64,000 nucleotides of DNA from PFJX01 sp963713085 (GCA_963713085.1 CAVQKQ010000024.1:62001-126000); one strand, 5' to 3'. Positions 24,899 to 33,925 are shown, counted from the stretch's first letter. Notes: a model not told the origin generated them from the letters alone. Numbers and translations are program-made.

Positions 24899-27417
24899 GG
24901 ATGATCCTTGAAGCCAGTGCTGCGCTTCTTCGTCGCCCCGCCCACCTGAACCCTTTTGCTTGATCGCGGGAGCACGGCAGATTCGCTGTTTGCGATTTGG
25001 TGGAAATAGGCTGAGGCAGTGCTCAGCCTCTCGCCCAGCTTGGTCAAGAGTTGGTGCTGATGATCCTCGCGCGCACGCGACTCCTGATAGCGGGCCTGCA
25101 GCTCCTTTAGATCGGCTTCGCGAAGCATCTGCAGTTTCATGCTCAAATAAGCGGCCTGTCGGCTCTCCTGCAGTTCACGTTGAAGTTGATCTGCCAATTT
25201 GGAGTGTTCTTCCTGGCGTCCAGACAGCGCCTGCTTCGTCTGTTCGAGTTGCGATTGCACCAGCTTTAGCGCCTCGACTTCCTTGTTGCGCTCCGCAACC
25301 AATCGCGCTTGTTCGTCGCGCGCCTTTATCAACTGCGCGACCTCCTCTGCCTTATCCTGAGCCCGCCGAATCTGCTCATCACGCGCCCGCGTCACGTTTT
25401 CGACTTCCCGTTCCAGTTCCAACCGCCGCGACGCCAGAGCTGATTTCTCCTGTTCCAGCCGCGCCTGCGCCTGTTTCTGCGCTTCGACCTCCCGGTCGCG
25501 ATCTGCCACCAACCCCGCCTGCTCGTCGCGGGCCTTGGCCAGGTTCTCGATCTCGGCCTGGCGCTCCCCAAGCTGCTTTTCCAGTTCAACCTTGGCCTGC
25601 CGAACCTGATCCATCTGCACCTTTTGATCGGCCAGCTGCTTGTCCCGGGTCTCCCGTTCCTGAGTCAGTCCCTGGATCTGCTGCTGCCGCTCCGCCGCTA
25701 GCCGGTCGGCCTCCGCCTTGGCCTGGCTGAGCCCTTCGATCTGCGTGGCACGTTCCGCGGCCAGGCGCGTCTGCTCGTCGCGGGCCTTGGCCAGGTTCTC
25801 GATCTCGGCCTGGCGCTCCCCAAGCTGCTTTTCCAGTTCAACCTTGGCCTGCCGAACCTGATCCATCTGCACCTTTTGATCGGCCAGCTGCTTGTCCCGG
25901 GTCTCCCGTTCCTGAGTCAGTCCCTGGATCTGCTGCTGCCGCTCCGCCGCTAGCCGGTCGGCCTCCGCCTTGGCCTGGCTGAGCCCTTCGATCTGCGTGG
26001 CACGTTCCGCGGCCAGGCGCGTCTGCTCGTCGCGGGCCTTGGCCAGGTTCTCGATCTCGGCCTGGCGCTCCCCAAGCTGCTTTTCCAGTTCTGCCTTGGC
26101 CTGCCGAACCTGATCCATCTGCACCCTTTGATCGGCCAGCTGCTTGTCCCGGGTCTCCCGTTCCTGAGTCAGTCCCTGGATCTGCTGCTGCCGCTCCGCC
26201 GCTAGCCGGTCGGCCTCCGCCTTGGCCTGGCTGAGCCCTTCGATCTGCGTGGCACGTTCCGCGGCCAGGCGCGTCTGCTCGTCGCGGGCCTTGGCCAGGT
26301 TCTCGATCTCGGCCTGGCGCTCCCCAAGCTGCTTTTCCAGTTCTGCCTTGGCCTGCCGAACCTGATCCATCTGCACCTTTTGATCGGCCAGCTGCTTGTC
26401 CCGGGTCTCCCGTTCCTGAGTCAGTCCCTGGATCTGCTGCTGCCGCTCCGCCGCTAGCCGCTCGGCCTCCGCCTTGGCCTGGCTGAGCCCTTCGATCTGC
26501 GTTACACGTTCCGCGGCCAGGCGCGTCTGCTCGTCGCGCGCGTTCAAGAGGCTGTCCACTTGCGCCTGTTGTTCTTTGACCCGTTGCTCCAGACCCGCCT
26601 GGACCTCTCGCGCCTGTTCCAGCTGTGCCTGCTGGTCAGCCAGCCTCTGCTGCAGGCTAATCCGCTCCTGCGCGATTTGCTCAAGCTGGCGCCACCGCTC
26701 TTGTGATATCTCCGTTTCTCTGGCTAATGCCTGGGCCAGATCATTCGCATTCGTTTCGATCCGAAGAATCTTCTGAACCAATGGGTGCCGTTTGAAGAGA
26801 GCCACCGCATTAGGGTATATGGCCTCGCTATCGCTCATGGCCAATTCATATCCTTGCTCTTTCAAAAAGCCGATGACAGTGGCCATGGGTTTGTCACCGT
26901 CATACGCATCAGCAATCTGCATCCCAATGACCACCAACCATTCGAAACGATATAGCGAACTTGGCGGAATGGCCTGCAGAAGAGCACTGTTGACGCCCTG
27001 CGAATTCAAGATGAGTAGATTCGCATGGTCAATCGAGGGTGAAAGTTCATCGACAACACTGTCTATTTGTCTAGCCGGGACAGTAATTGTGTGTTCAACC
27101 TTTAGATTCGAGCGAAGGTCGAGAATACCGAGTGGTTTGGCTGTGCTGGTGTAACGTGCATTGCTGAGCAGGTATAGACGGGCGGTATCAGCGGGATCGG
27201 CCACCAGTGCACATGGGAATAATGATTCATTATGAGCCGCGTCGATTCCGTTTTCGAGCGTACCGATATTCGTGGGATTAGGCTCGGTCAGGACAATTCG
27301 CCCGGCTCCTAAATTGCGAACCCAATGAAGCATCTCGCCTTTCCCAGCGCCTACAAACAAGACGATACCCATGGGCGACCGGTTCTCTTGCGATATATGC
27401 TGGAGTAGCGTCTTCAT
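24895..27417 (-). CDS. Degenerate FkbM-like methyltransferase domain fused to a long repetitive coiled coil
   Basis: 840 residues. Residues ~1-210 look like a class I SAM fold (GIVLFVGAGKGEMLHWVRNL, IVLTEPNPTNI). The region equivalent to the FkbM acidic motif reads NLLILNSQGVNSALLQAI, so catalysis may be lost. Residues ~215-805 are almost continuous heptad coiled coil rich in Glu, Gln, Arg and Ala. Within it residues ~293-634 are four copies of an 84-residue unit (each with EKQLGERQAEIENLAKARDE) that are near-identical even at DNA level (252 bp). A short Ser/Lys-rich tail follows. No signal peptide or membrane segment. By analogy with methyltransferase/coiled-coil chain-length rulers it may organise or measure glycan assembly; this is inference. 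Confidence 0.8.
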   Translation of the reverse strand: MKTLLQHISQENRSPMGIVLFVGAGKGEMLHWVRNLGAGRIVLTEPNPTNIGTLENGIDAAHNESLFPCALVADPADTARLYLLSNARYTSTAKPLGILDLRSNLKVEHTITVPARQIDSVVDELSPSIDHANLLILNSQGVNSALLQAIPPSSLYRFEWLVVIGMQIADAYDGDKPMATVIGFLKEQGYELAMSDSEAIYPNAVALFKRHPLVQKILRIETNANDLAQALARETEISQERWRQLEQIAQERISLQQRLADQQAQLEQAREVQAGLEQRVKEQQAQVDSLLNARDEQTRLAAERVTQIEGLSQAKAEAERLAAERQQQIQGLTQERETRDKQLADQKVQMDQVRQAKAELEKQLGERQAEIENLAKARDEQTRLAAERATQIEGLSQAKAEADRLAAERQQQIQGLTQERETRDKQLADQRVQMDQVRQAKAELEKQLGERQAEIENLAKARDEQTRLAAERATQIEGLSQAKAEADRLAAERQQQIQGLTQERETRDKQLADQKVQMDQVRQAKVELEKQLGERQAEIENLAKARDEQTRLAAERATQIEGLSQAKAEADRLAAERQQQIQGLTQERETRDKQLADQKVQMDQVRQAKVELEKQLGERQAEIENLAKARDEQAGLVADRDREVEAQKQAQARLEQEKSALASRRLELEREVENVTRARDEQIRRAQDKAEEVAQLIKARDEQARLVAERNKEVEALKLVQSQLEQTKQALSGRQEEHSKLADQLQRELQESRQAAYLSMKLQMLREADLKELQARYQESRAREDHQHQLLTKLGERLSTASAYFHQIANSESAVLPRSSKRVQVGGATKKRSTGFKDHP
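25518..26540. repeat. Four tandem 252-bp repeats inside a coding sequence
   Basis: The block GGCCTTGGCCAGGTTCTCGA begins at 25531, 25783, 26035 and 26287, a constant 252-bp period (84 codons, frame-preserving). Differences between copies are a handful of substitutions, for example at the stretch near 25594/25846/26098/26350 (AACC versus TGCC) and one T/C change near 26126. A fifth, partial and diverged copy begins near 26509. Such low divergence points to recent duplication or ongoing homogenisation; copy number is expected to vary between strains, changing coiled-coil length in 84-residue steps. Confidence 0.95.
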
Positions 27418-27469
27418 TTATGTATATCGCAAGCAGTTGATGCGATCTTGACCAATTTCACATTGTGGT

Positions 27470-29494
27470 TCATGGATGGGGACAACGGCCTTCGGCTTGG
27501 CCATGGGCTAAGTAGTGGATCAGCGGGTTGATCGCTGAATCAGCAATGTCAGGGTTGCTGTGTTGATAGTAGCGAGTATCGAATTGCAACGAGGGGTCAC
27601 GTCCCTCCTCAGCGCCGAATTTAAGATAGTGTCGGATGGGGTCCATGCCAGATTGGGAAACATCAGGGTACTCATTCAAGTACCATTGTTCATCGAATAG
27701 ACCGCTGCTCCGAATTACCGACACTTGGCGCTTTAATCTTCTTGCGGACTTATATTTCTCCAAATAGCCGTTGATTAGACCAACCTTCCCAGTCGTTACT
27801 TTGTCGACGCCGCCAGTTACAGGTTTGTATTGTGTTGTTGGTATCGTTTTCTGGTTATCCTGGTTCTTCTTAAGCAGAGCGTTGTACTTGGAATAATAGG
27901 TTTCCAGTTCCTCCTGCACTTGGTGCAATTGGAGCAATAGCAGGTCGTTTTCATTTCCCAGTTCCTCCCGATTTATTTGCTCTCTTCCTATCTCCTTCTC
28001 CATGGCGCCAACCTGATCACACAGTTGAGATGCCTTCTGTTCCTCGATAGTAATTCTGGCGTTGGCATCCCTGGCCTGAGCTTTTGCTAGCTCTAGTTGT
28101 CGTTTCGCTTCTTCCAAGGCGCTCTGCGTTTCCTTGGCCTCTGTTTCCCAGATGTTGCCCAATTCTTGCGTTTTTTCAAGTTCTTGGGCTTGTTGCTGAA
28201 GCTTGTTGTCGGCTTCCTGAACGCGGCGGTAATAGTTCTCAACTTCTTCTTGCACTTGGTGCAGTTGAAGAAGCAACAACTCGTTTTCCTTTTCTAGTGC
28301 ATCGCCTTTCTGCGTTGCCATTCCCAAGTTTTCATCGAGCGTGGAAATTCTCGCAAGCAGGCAGGATTGTTCTTCCTTGGCGGCCTGATTGTTGACATCA
28401 GACTCCTTGATCTGTTCCCGAGCTTGTTCCAGTGACCGAGTAGTTTTCTCCAACGCTTTCAGGGATTCATCCAGTTCCTCTTGTACTTCGCGCAATTGAA
28501 TCAGTTGAAGGTCGATCTCCTTGCGCTGTTCCTCTTCATTCAGCCTCGCCTGCCCCAGCGTCGTCTCCAATGTGGCAACCATTTCCTGCAACAGCAATAC
28601 CTGTTGCTCTGCGGTTTTCAGTTGGGTATCGGTTTCCCGGATCTGTCTCCGTGCCTGTGTCAGCTCAAGTCTGCAATCCTCAAGGGACTGCTGATCTTGC
28701 ACCGCATCGGCGCAGGTCTCTTGCAATAACTTTTCTGTCGCCATGAGCCGGGAGTGTTCGGACCATGCGGCAGCTATTTCGAATTGCTCATGGTCTTCTT
28801 CAACAGGCAGATCCGACGCTGTTTCAAGCTCTTCATAAAGGGCCTCCGCCTCGCTGTGGCTCAGTAGTCTCCTTGCGAGGAGCGATCGAATCGCGCTGAC
28901 GGGAAACTCGAACCGGTCTTTACACTCCTGTTTCACACCCGAGAGCTGAATACCGAGGCGTTCTGCCAGCAATTCTTCCAGTCGGACAGGATGGCGAATC
29001 AAGGCGTAGGTGTTAAGGAGTAGGCAGCGATGGCGATTGCGGCTGTAGAAATCTAACAATTCACTGTTGGTACGGCGCCAGAAGGCAAGTGCGTCACTCC
29101 GTCTCTCCTCTGTTGCCGCCGTTATATCCGGCATCATGGCTAAGGCCACCTCGGGCGCAACGTAGCACAACAAGAAATTGATGGATTGGTCCACATCCGC
29201 CCAGAAATCGAGCAGGTGACTGACACGTGTATCGGCCCATCCCCATACTTCTCTCTCGACATTATTGACGAGCATGTTTTCTGCAAGGCTTTGCCACATC
29301 CGGCCAGGCTTGAACTGTCCGGACGCCTCTTCCTGGTCGATCTTATGTGCAAGAAACAGCTTGTCGTGAAATAGCGCCGGGTCATCCGTCTCGCTGCGCG
29401 ATGGCATGGCCGACTCGATGTCGAGTGATCGCATGATCGCCCCTATGGCTTCTATGCTGGACAAGTCGTGGCCGGTTGCCAGTATCGTTCTCAT
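27470..29494 (-). CDS. Sulfotransferase-like N-domain, long coiled coil and paired FDExWY module
   Basis: 674 residues from the ATG at 29494, 18 bp after kpsD; a TTG at 29506 is less likely. Residues ~1-230 resemble a P-loop sulfotransferase-type fold (TILATGHDLSSIEAIGAIM, ALIRHPVRLEELLAERLG) but lack the PAPS loop consensus. Residues ~235-560 are coiled coil with three spaced copies of a motif like LLLLQLHQVQEE(L/V)E. The last ~80 residues hold the double motif FDEQWYLNEYPDV...HYLKFGAEEGR and YYQHSNPDI...HYLAHGQAEGR, also found at the N-terminus of the 9549-12302 glycosyltransferase. Probably a cytoplasmic scaffold for capsule enzymes, adjacent to the export genes. Confidence 0.72.
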   Translation of the reverse strand: MRTILATGHDLSSIEAIGAIMRSLDIESAMPSRSETDDPALFHDKLFLAHKIDQEEASGQFKPGRMWQSLAENMLVNNVEREVWGWADTRVSHLLDFWADVDQSINFLLCYVAPEVALAMMPDITAATEERRSDALAFWRRTNSELLDFYSRNRHRCLLLNTYALIRHPVRLEELLAERLGIQLSGVKQECKDRFEFPVSAIRSLLARRLLSHSEAEALYEELETASDLPVEEDHEQFEIAAAWSEHSRLMATEKLLQETCADAVQDQQSLEDCRLELTQARRQIRETDTQLKTAEQQVLLLQEMVATLETTLGQARLNEEEQRKEIDLQLIQLREVQEELDESLKALEKTTRSLEQAREQIKESDVNNQAAKEEQSCLLARISTLDENLGMATQKGDALEKENELLLLQLHQVQEEVENYYRRVQEADNKLQQQAQELEKTQELGNIWETEAKETQSALEEAKRQLELAKAQARDANARITIEEQKASQLCDQVGAMEKEIGREQINREELGNENDLLLLQLHQVQEELETYYSKYNALLKKNQDNQKTIPTTQYKPVTGGVDKVTTGKVGLINGYLEKYKSARRLKRQVSVIRSSGLFDEQWYLNEYPDVSQSGMDPIRHYLKFGAEEGRDPSLQFDTRYYQHSNPDIADSAINPLIHYLAHGQAEGRCPHP

Positions 29495-29512
29495 TGCTCT
29501 GCCCAATATCCG

Positions 29513-31282
29513 CTAAAGCCCAAACACCACCTTCGCACTCACTGCGATCTGATAAATGATCTGGGTCATGTCCTTCCATATCTGACGTGATTTCACGTCA
29601 ATCTTAGGTAGCACCAATATTTCATCTCCCGCGCGGACGGCCACGTCGTCATGGCCATGGCTGAAGAAGCCTTGTTTCTCGTTGGCTTCAGAAAAGCTTC
29701 CGTCACGGTGGGCAACAACGAGACGCGAGGAATCGGCGTTCTGGGTAAAACCACCGGCGCGTCGAATATAGCCATCCAGGCTTAACGTCTTATCGTAAGC
29801 GATGGCGTTCGGGAACAGCACCTCGCCGCTTACGAGCACCAAGCCGTCCTTAGTTGGCACGCGGATGATGTCGCCATTTTCCAGCAGCAGGTCGTCGCGG
29901 TGTTTAGCGTCAGAAATCACAACTTGGCCGCTCGGTTCAATCTTTTTGGCACGGTCGACCCACTGCAATAACAGGCTAGCCTCTTCCTTGCGCAGCACGG
30001 CTTCATCGCTGGTTCCGGAGCGGGCCGTAAGGGCAGCGGCTTCCAGGCTGTTCAGCGAGGTTTGCAGCATCTCCTTTTGCCTGTCCTTGACGCTCAGGCG
30101 GAAGAGTTGCAGGTTGTCCTTGTCCGAACGATCGGAATACTGAATCTGTTTAAGCAAGTCGCCCATATGTGAGCCATATGGCAGCACATACTCCTGGGCA
30201 CTCTGGTGCTCTCCTTCCACGCGCACGGTTATGGTGCCAGGCTTCTTGTCGGCGGTAAATTCGAGTTCATCGCCATCCTGCAGCGCCACTCTGGAAGCCT
30301 GTTCAAGTGGGTAATACTCGACGTTTCTTGTGGAGCCTGAATTTCTTACAACTCGAACATGAGTGGCTGCAGCGGTTGGCTTGGCCAGATTCATCATGTC
30401 CGTCACCGTGACTGTGTTATTGCTGAACTCGAATCGCTTTGCGTTTTCAACCAAGCCACCAACTTTGATGGTGTTTTTGCGAGGTGCGACAAAGATTACG
30501 TCACCATCGGCCAACTGTATCAATGGCATGATCCCCTTTAGCAGGAAGTCATACAGATTGGCCTTAGCACGCACCTGGTGGCCACGTTTAATCTGTATCT
30601 CTAGAAAGGAACCCCGCTGGGGGTCGATACCACCTGCCTGGTCCACGTAATTGAGCAGACTATCCATGCTGGTACCGCCATACAGACCAGGGCGATTGAC
30701 GAACCCGCTAACAAAGACCTGAACCGGTTGGGCCGCCGCCAGGCTCGCATAGCAATACACGTTGGAGCGGAATATCTTCCCGAGCGCCGCCTCTGCGATG
30801 CGCTGCAGGTCTTGATTGCGCACACCCAATACATGCACCGGACCGGCATGTGGCAGGAAGATGTTCCCTTGGGGATCCACAGTCAGGAGCGCGTCGAAAT
30901 CAAAAGCACCCCAAAGCCTTACTTGAATCACGTCACCTACAGCCACAGCGTAGTCCGGATTAAATTGAGTGGCACCTTGTCTGGCAAACGAACCCGTGAA
31001 GAGGTTGGCGCCAAAAACGTCGCTGTTCAGGTTTGAGGAATAGTCAAAATACTGCGGGGTACTGGGGTGGATTGTAGGTACTGGCAGGTCAGTGCCGACT
31101 GCCTGGGAAGCAGGTAACTGTGCCGCCAAGCCCGAGTTTGAAAGCAGTGCACTCCCCGCATCCGTCCGCAATTTAAGCGCAGAACTGATGCCGGATGCAT
31201 CGGTCGCTGCGGCCTGGGCCGGGAGGTATGTAAGCACGTTGAGAAGCCCCATGAGGATAATGGCGAGCAAATACCTGTGCAT
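29513..31282 (-). CDS. kpsD: Capsule export outer-membrane/periplasmic protein, KpsD (OPX family)
   Basis: 589 residues from the ATG at 31282 (4 bp after kpsE), with a signal peptide of ~26 residues ending PAQAAA and no lipobox cysteine, as in KpsD rather than Wza. The polysaccharide-export domain starts at NPDYAVAVGDVIQVRLWGAF, followed by SLBB-type beta-grasp repeats: FVNRPGLYGGTSMDSLLNYVDQAGGI, then VLVSGEVLFPNAIAYDKTLSLDGYIRRAGGF and AGDEILVLPKID near the end. It forms the periplasmic/outer-membrane conduit with KpsE for the KpsMT exporter. Confidence 0.93.
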   Translation of the reverse strand: MHRYLLAIILMGLLNVLTYLPAQAAATDASGISSALKLRTDAGSALLSNSGLAAQLPASQAVGTDLPVPTIHPSTPQYFDYSSNLNSDVFGANLFTGSFARQGATQFNPDYAVAVGDVIQVRLWGAFDFDALLTVDPQGNIFLPHAGPVHVLGVRNQDLQRIAEAALGKIFRSNVYCYASLAAAQPVQVFVSGFVNRPGLYGGTSMDSLLNYVDQAGGIDPQRGSFLEIQIKRGHQVRAKANLYDFLLKGIMPLIQLADGDVIFVAPRKNTIKVGGLVENAKRFEFSNNTVTVTDMMNLAKPTAAATHVRVVRNSGSTRNVEYYPLEQASRVALQDGDELEFTADKKPGTITVRVEGEHQSAQEYVLPYGSHMGDLLKQIQYSDRSDKDNLQLFRLSVKDRQKEMLQTSLNSLEAAALTARSGTSDEAVLRKEEASLLLQWVDRAKKIEPSGQVVISDAKHRDDLLLENGDIIRVPTKDGLVLVSGEVLFPNAIAYDKTLSLDGYIRRAGGFTQNADSSRLVVAHRDGSFSEANEKQGFFSHGHDDVAVRAGDEILVLPKIDVKSRQIWKDMTQIIYQIAVSAKVVFGL

Positions 31283-31286
31283 GAGA

Positions 31287-32453
31287 TTAGTCCTTGTGGT
31301 CTCGTACGATGGCCGCCAACAGGTGCGCCACACCGGCCAGCAACAATGCGAAGAGGATGAACACCAGCGTGTTGTATAGGCGACGAGGTTCGGTAGGATA
31401 TTCAGGCTCGGTCGGTGCTTGCAGCACCGATACTTTCTTGATGTTTCGGGTGGCTTCGAAACGCCCTTTCTCCAGTGCCACTAGGGCTGTCTTATAGACG
31501 TCGTCGGCAAACTTGGCCTCCGTTTCCAACCGCTGGAATTCTTCGACTGTCCTGTTGAGGGTATTTCCTTGGGGAGAGGTTAGCTTGGACTTTTCCTGCT
31601 TGATCTGGTTTTCGATAGCGGCAATTTGCTGATTAAGTTGGACGAGGTCGGGATTGTTGGGAACGAGGTAAGCCGCGAGTGCACTGCGTTGTGTCTCCAG
31701 TTCAGTACGTTGGTCCTGCAGCTTTTCGATGATTCCCACGATGTTTTCCGCAGTTGCTTGTGGAGAAACCAGTCCTTTCTTGTTCTGAAAGTCCAAAACC
31801 GCCTGGCGTGCCTGCATCGCGCGCAGGTTCATCTGAGCAACCTGCTTTTCCAGGAAATTGACCTGGTCTTGAGCCAAGGCATGAGCCATCTGGTTCATAA
31901 AACGCTCACCCTCCATCACCATCAAGGCTGCTATGGCGTGGGCAGTTTGGGGATCATATCCTTGGGCCTTGATGATCAGAACACCGGTATAGTCGTCAAA
32001 ATCGACGCTTACTCGGTCAAGGTAATATCGGTAGAACCATTCCGTGGACTCGTCACTGGACCACATCCGCGACACCGGGTCGCGATGCCAATCGCTATAG
32101 TGGCTGCGAAGATGCAACTGTGTGTCGAGTTTCTTCAGCATATCCACGGACAGCAGGTAATCGCGCAATAACAATTGATCAGCCCGGCTGCCATCTACTG
32201 CGCCGCCGAGCAAATTGGAAAAATCCATGACCTGCCCGCCGGACAAATCTGTGCGCTGAAGGATGACGTGAGCTTCAGAGACATAACGATCTGAAGCAAT
32301 GAGCAGCCAGTAGATGGCAGCGAGCATGGATGCAATGACGGCGGCACTAATGATCCGCCGACGGAGCAGGGCTGGAGCCAGCTCTCCCTGTAACCAACTA
32401 ACGATGCGTGCAATCAGCTTAGTCAGACGACTTTGTTTGATATGGTCGATCAT
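31287..32453 (-). CDS. kpsE: Capsule export inner-membrane co-polymerase, KpsE
   Basis: 388 residues with one membrane span near the N-terminus (about 34-53, IISAAVIASMLAAIYWLLIAS) and one at the C-terminus (about 362-384). Between them is a periplasmic domain containing a long coiled coil (about 205-330) and a proline-rich PTEPEYPTEPRRLYN just before the last span, which is the PCP-3 pattern. It couples the KpsMT ABC transporter to KpsD. Start ATG overlaps kpsT by ATGA. Confidence 0.94.
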   Translation of the reverse strand: MIDHIKQSRLTKLIARIVSWLQGELAPALLRRRIISAAVIASMLAAIYWLLIASDRYVSEAHVILQRTDLSGGQVMDFSNLLGGAVDGSRADQLLLRDYLLSVDMLKKLDTQLHLRSHYSDWHRDPVSRMWSSDESTEWFYRYYLDRVSVDFDDYTGVLIIKAQGYDPQTAHAIAALMVMEGERFMNQMAHALAQDQVNFLEKQVAQMNLRAMQARQAVLDFQNKKGLVSPQATAENIVGIIEKLQDQRTELETQRSALAAYLVPNNPDLVQLNQQIAAIENQIKQEKSKLTSPQGNTLNRTVEEFQRLETEAKFADDVYKTALVALEKGRFEATRNIKKVSVLQAPTEPEYPTEPRRLYNTLVFILFALLLAGVAHLLAAIVRDHKD

Positions 32454-33115
32454 GCGGACAGATGGTCCTTGTAAGCTGTCAGAGCGTCGTCAATTTGGTC
32501 GAACCAGTGTACCTTGCCATCATGTATCCAGATACCCGCCGAACAGAACTGCTTGAGCGTGCCTTCTTCATGGGAAACCATGATCAGGCTTGCATGGTCG
32601 GCAAGTTCCTTGAAAGCTGCCGCAGCTTTTTTTCTGAAGGCGCTGTCTCCCGCCGAGGTAACCTCGTCAGAGATATAGACGTCAAAGTCGAAGGCCAAGG
32701 ACAAAGCAAATTGAAGCCTTGAGCGCATTCCTGAAGAATACGTTTTCACGGGTTGATCGAAGGCCTCTCCGATTTTCGCGAAGCCCTGAACATATGCGAG
32801 ACGTTCAGGAATGTCGTATTCATGTCCATGAATACGACATACGAACTTGGCGTTTTGACGGCCGGTCAGCGAACCCTGCAATCCTCCTCCGAAACCCATC
32901 GGCCAGGAAACCCGGCAAAGGCGTTCAACACGACCCTTGTTGGGAAAATCGACACCACCGATGATGCGAAGCAATGTGGATTTACCTGCGCCGTTTACAC
33001 CTATAAGTCCCACGTTGAGTCTTGGGGGAATTGTAAAAGTCACACCTTGCAAGACCCACTTACCAGGGCCGTGGTCAGTTTGGTAGCGCTTGTGTACATC
33101 TTCGACAACGATCAT
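32450..33115 (-). CDS. kpsT: Capsule export ABC transporter ATPase, KpsT
   Basis: 221 residues. Walker A is GVNGAGKST (39-47), the signature loop YSSGM (126-130), and Walker B VYISDE ending at Glu151, with the switch His in IMVSHEEGTL. It is the ATPase for export of a lipid-linked capsule chain across the inner membrane. No carbohydrate-binding extension of the Wzt type is present, so the substrate is recognised by its common lipid-Kdo end. The ATG at 33115 overlaps the kpsM stop (ATGA). Confidence 0.96.
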   Translation of the reverse strand: MIVVEDVHKRYQTDHGPGKWVLQGVTFTIPPRLNVGLIGVNGAGKSTLLRIIGGVDFPNKGRVERLCRVSWPMGFGGGLQGSLTGRQNAKFVCRIHGHEYDIPERLAYVQGFAKIGEAFDQPVKTYSSGMRSRLQFALSLAFDFDVYISDEVTSAGDSAFRKKAAAAFKELADHASLIMVSHEEGTLKQFCSAGIWIHDGKVHWFDQIDDALTAYKDHLSA

Positions 33116-33909
33116 TCGCTTGCCAACCTCGCGGCATATCGGCGATGCAATAACAACCCCAAGAAATTGATAACAAGAGCAAATCCGAACATATAAGAAA
33201 TACTGAGTTCTGGGGTGGCATGGTAGTTGGTTACGAACCCAAGACGGGCAGCCTCAAGTCCATGTGCCACAGGATTCAGCAACAGCCAGTAACGGTAGTT
33301 TTGCGGTACCGCGGAAAGCGGAAACATAACGCCGGAAATGATATACATCGGGATCATCAATAGCCTGATAATCCAACCCAGCTCTGGCACAAGCTTACTC
33401 AGTACCGAGGTCACCAAACCATATCCCATGCCTAACAGCCAAAGACCAAAGAATGCTTCAAATGCTGCAAGCGGGTCTGCGGGCACTACTGAATGACCCA
33501 ACATTGCTGCTCCAGTCAGCAATATGAAGGTAACAACAATCATGAGCATTCCTTCAAGACCCCCTCGAACCAGGACGGTATCGACGGGCTTGACCTGCCT
33601 GTAGGCAAAAAGTGCCTGATTGGCTCCGATTGCGTTCATGACCTGTGTACCGGTGTCACGAAACATGAAGAATGCGAGCAGCCCGACCATGAGCCATATT
33701 GCATAGTCGATGCCACCCACTGTGCGTACGCGAACAACTGTAAAAATGAACATCAGGTAAGCCACATGGAACACGGGTTCGGTCAGCATCCAGAACCAGG
33801 CCGCACGACCTGCAAAGAGTCGACTGAGGGCCTCCCGAATGAATAGTGCCTTCCAAACGGATAGCGTAACTGCTGTCGGGGTGCGGAAGACGGGACTGTC
33901 GAGCGGCAT
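33112..33909 (-). CDS. kpsM: Capsule export ABC transporter permease, KpsM
   Basis: 265 residues, ABC-2 type permease with about six membrane segments (for example YAIWLMVGLLAFFMF, MLMIVVTFILLTGAAML, LAFEAFFGLWLLGMGYGLV, and a C-terminal SISYMFGFALVINFLGLLL). The conserved YLMFIFTVVRVRTV and REALSRLFAGRAAWFW near the N-terminus match KpsM. It forms the channel with KpsT. Sixteen bases separate it from the oxoamine synthase gene. Confidence 0.95.
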   Translation of the reverse strand: MPLDSPVFRTPTAVTLSVWKALFIREALSRLFAGRAAWFWMLTEPVFHVAYLMFIFTVVRVRTVGGIDYAIWLMVGLLAFFMFRDTGTQVMNAIGANQALFAYRQVKPVDTVLVRGGLEGMLMIVVTFILLTGAAMLGHSVVPADPLAAFEAFFGLWLLGMGYGLVTSVLSKLVPELGWIIRLLMIPMYIISGVMFPLSAVPQNYRYWLLLNPVAHGLEAARLGFVTNYHATPELSISYMFGFALVINFLGLLLHRRYAARLASE

Positions 33910-33925
33910 TTATCCGTCCGCTAAT

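Noticed and set aside
25518..26540. CRISPR-like array from regularly spaced repeats
   Set aside because: The period is 252 bp with no unique spacers, and the repeats lie in frame within a coding sequence.
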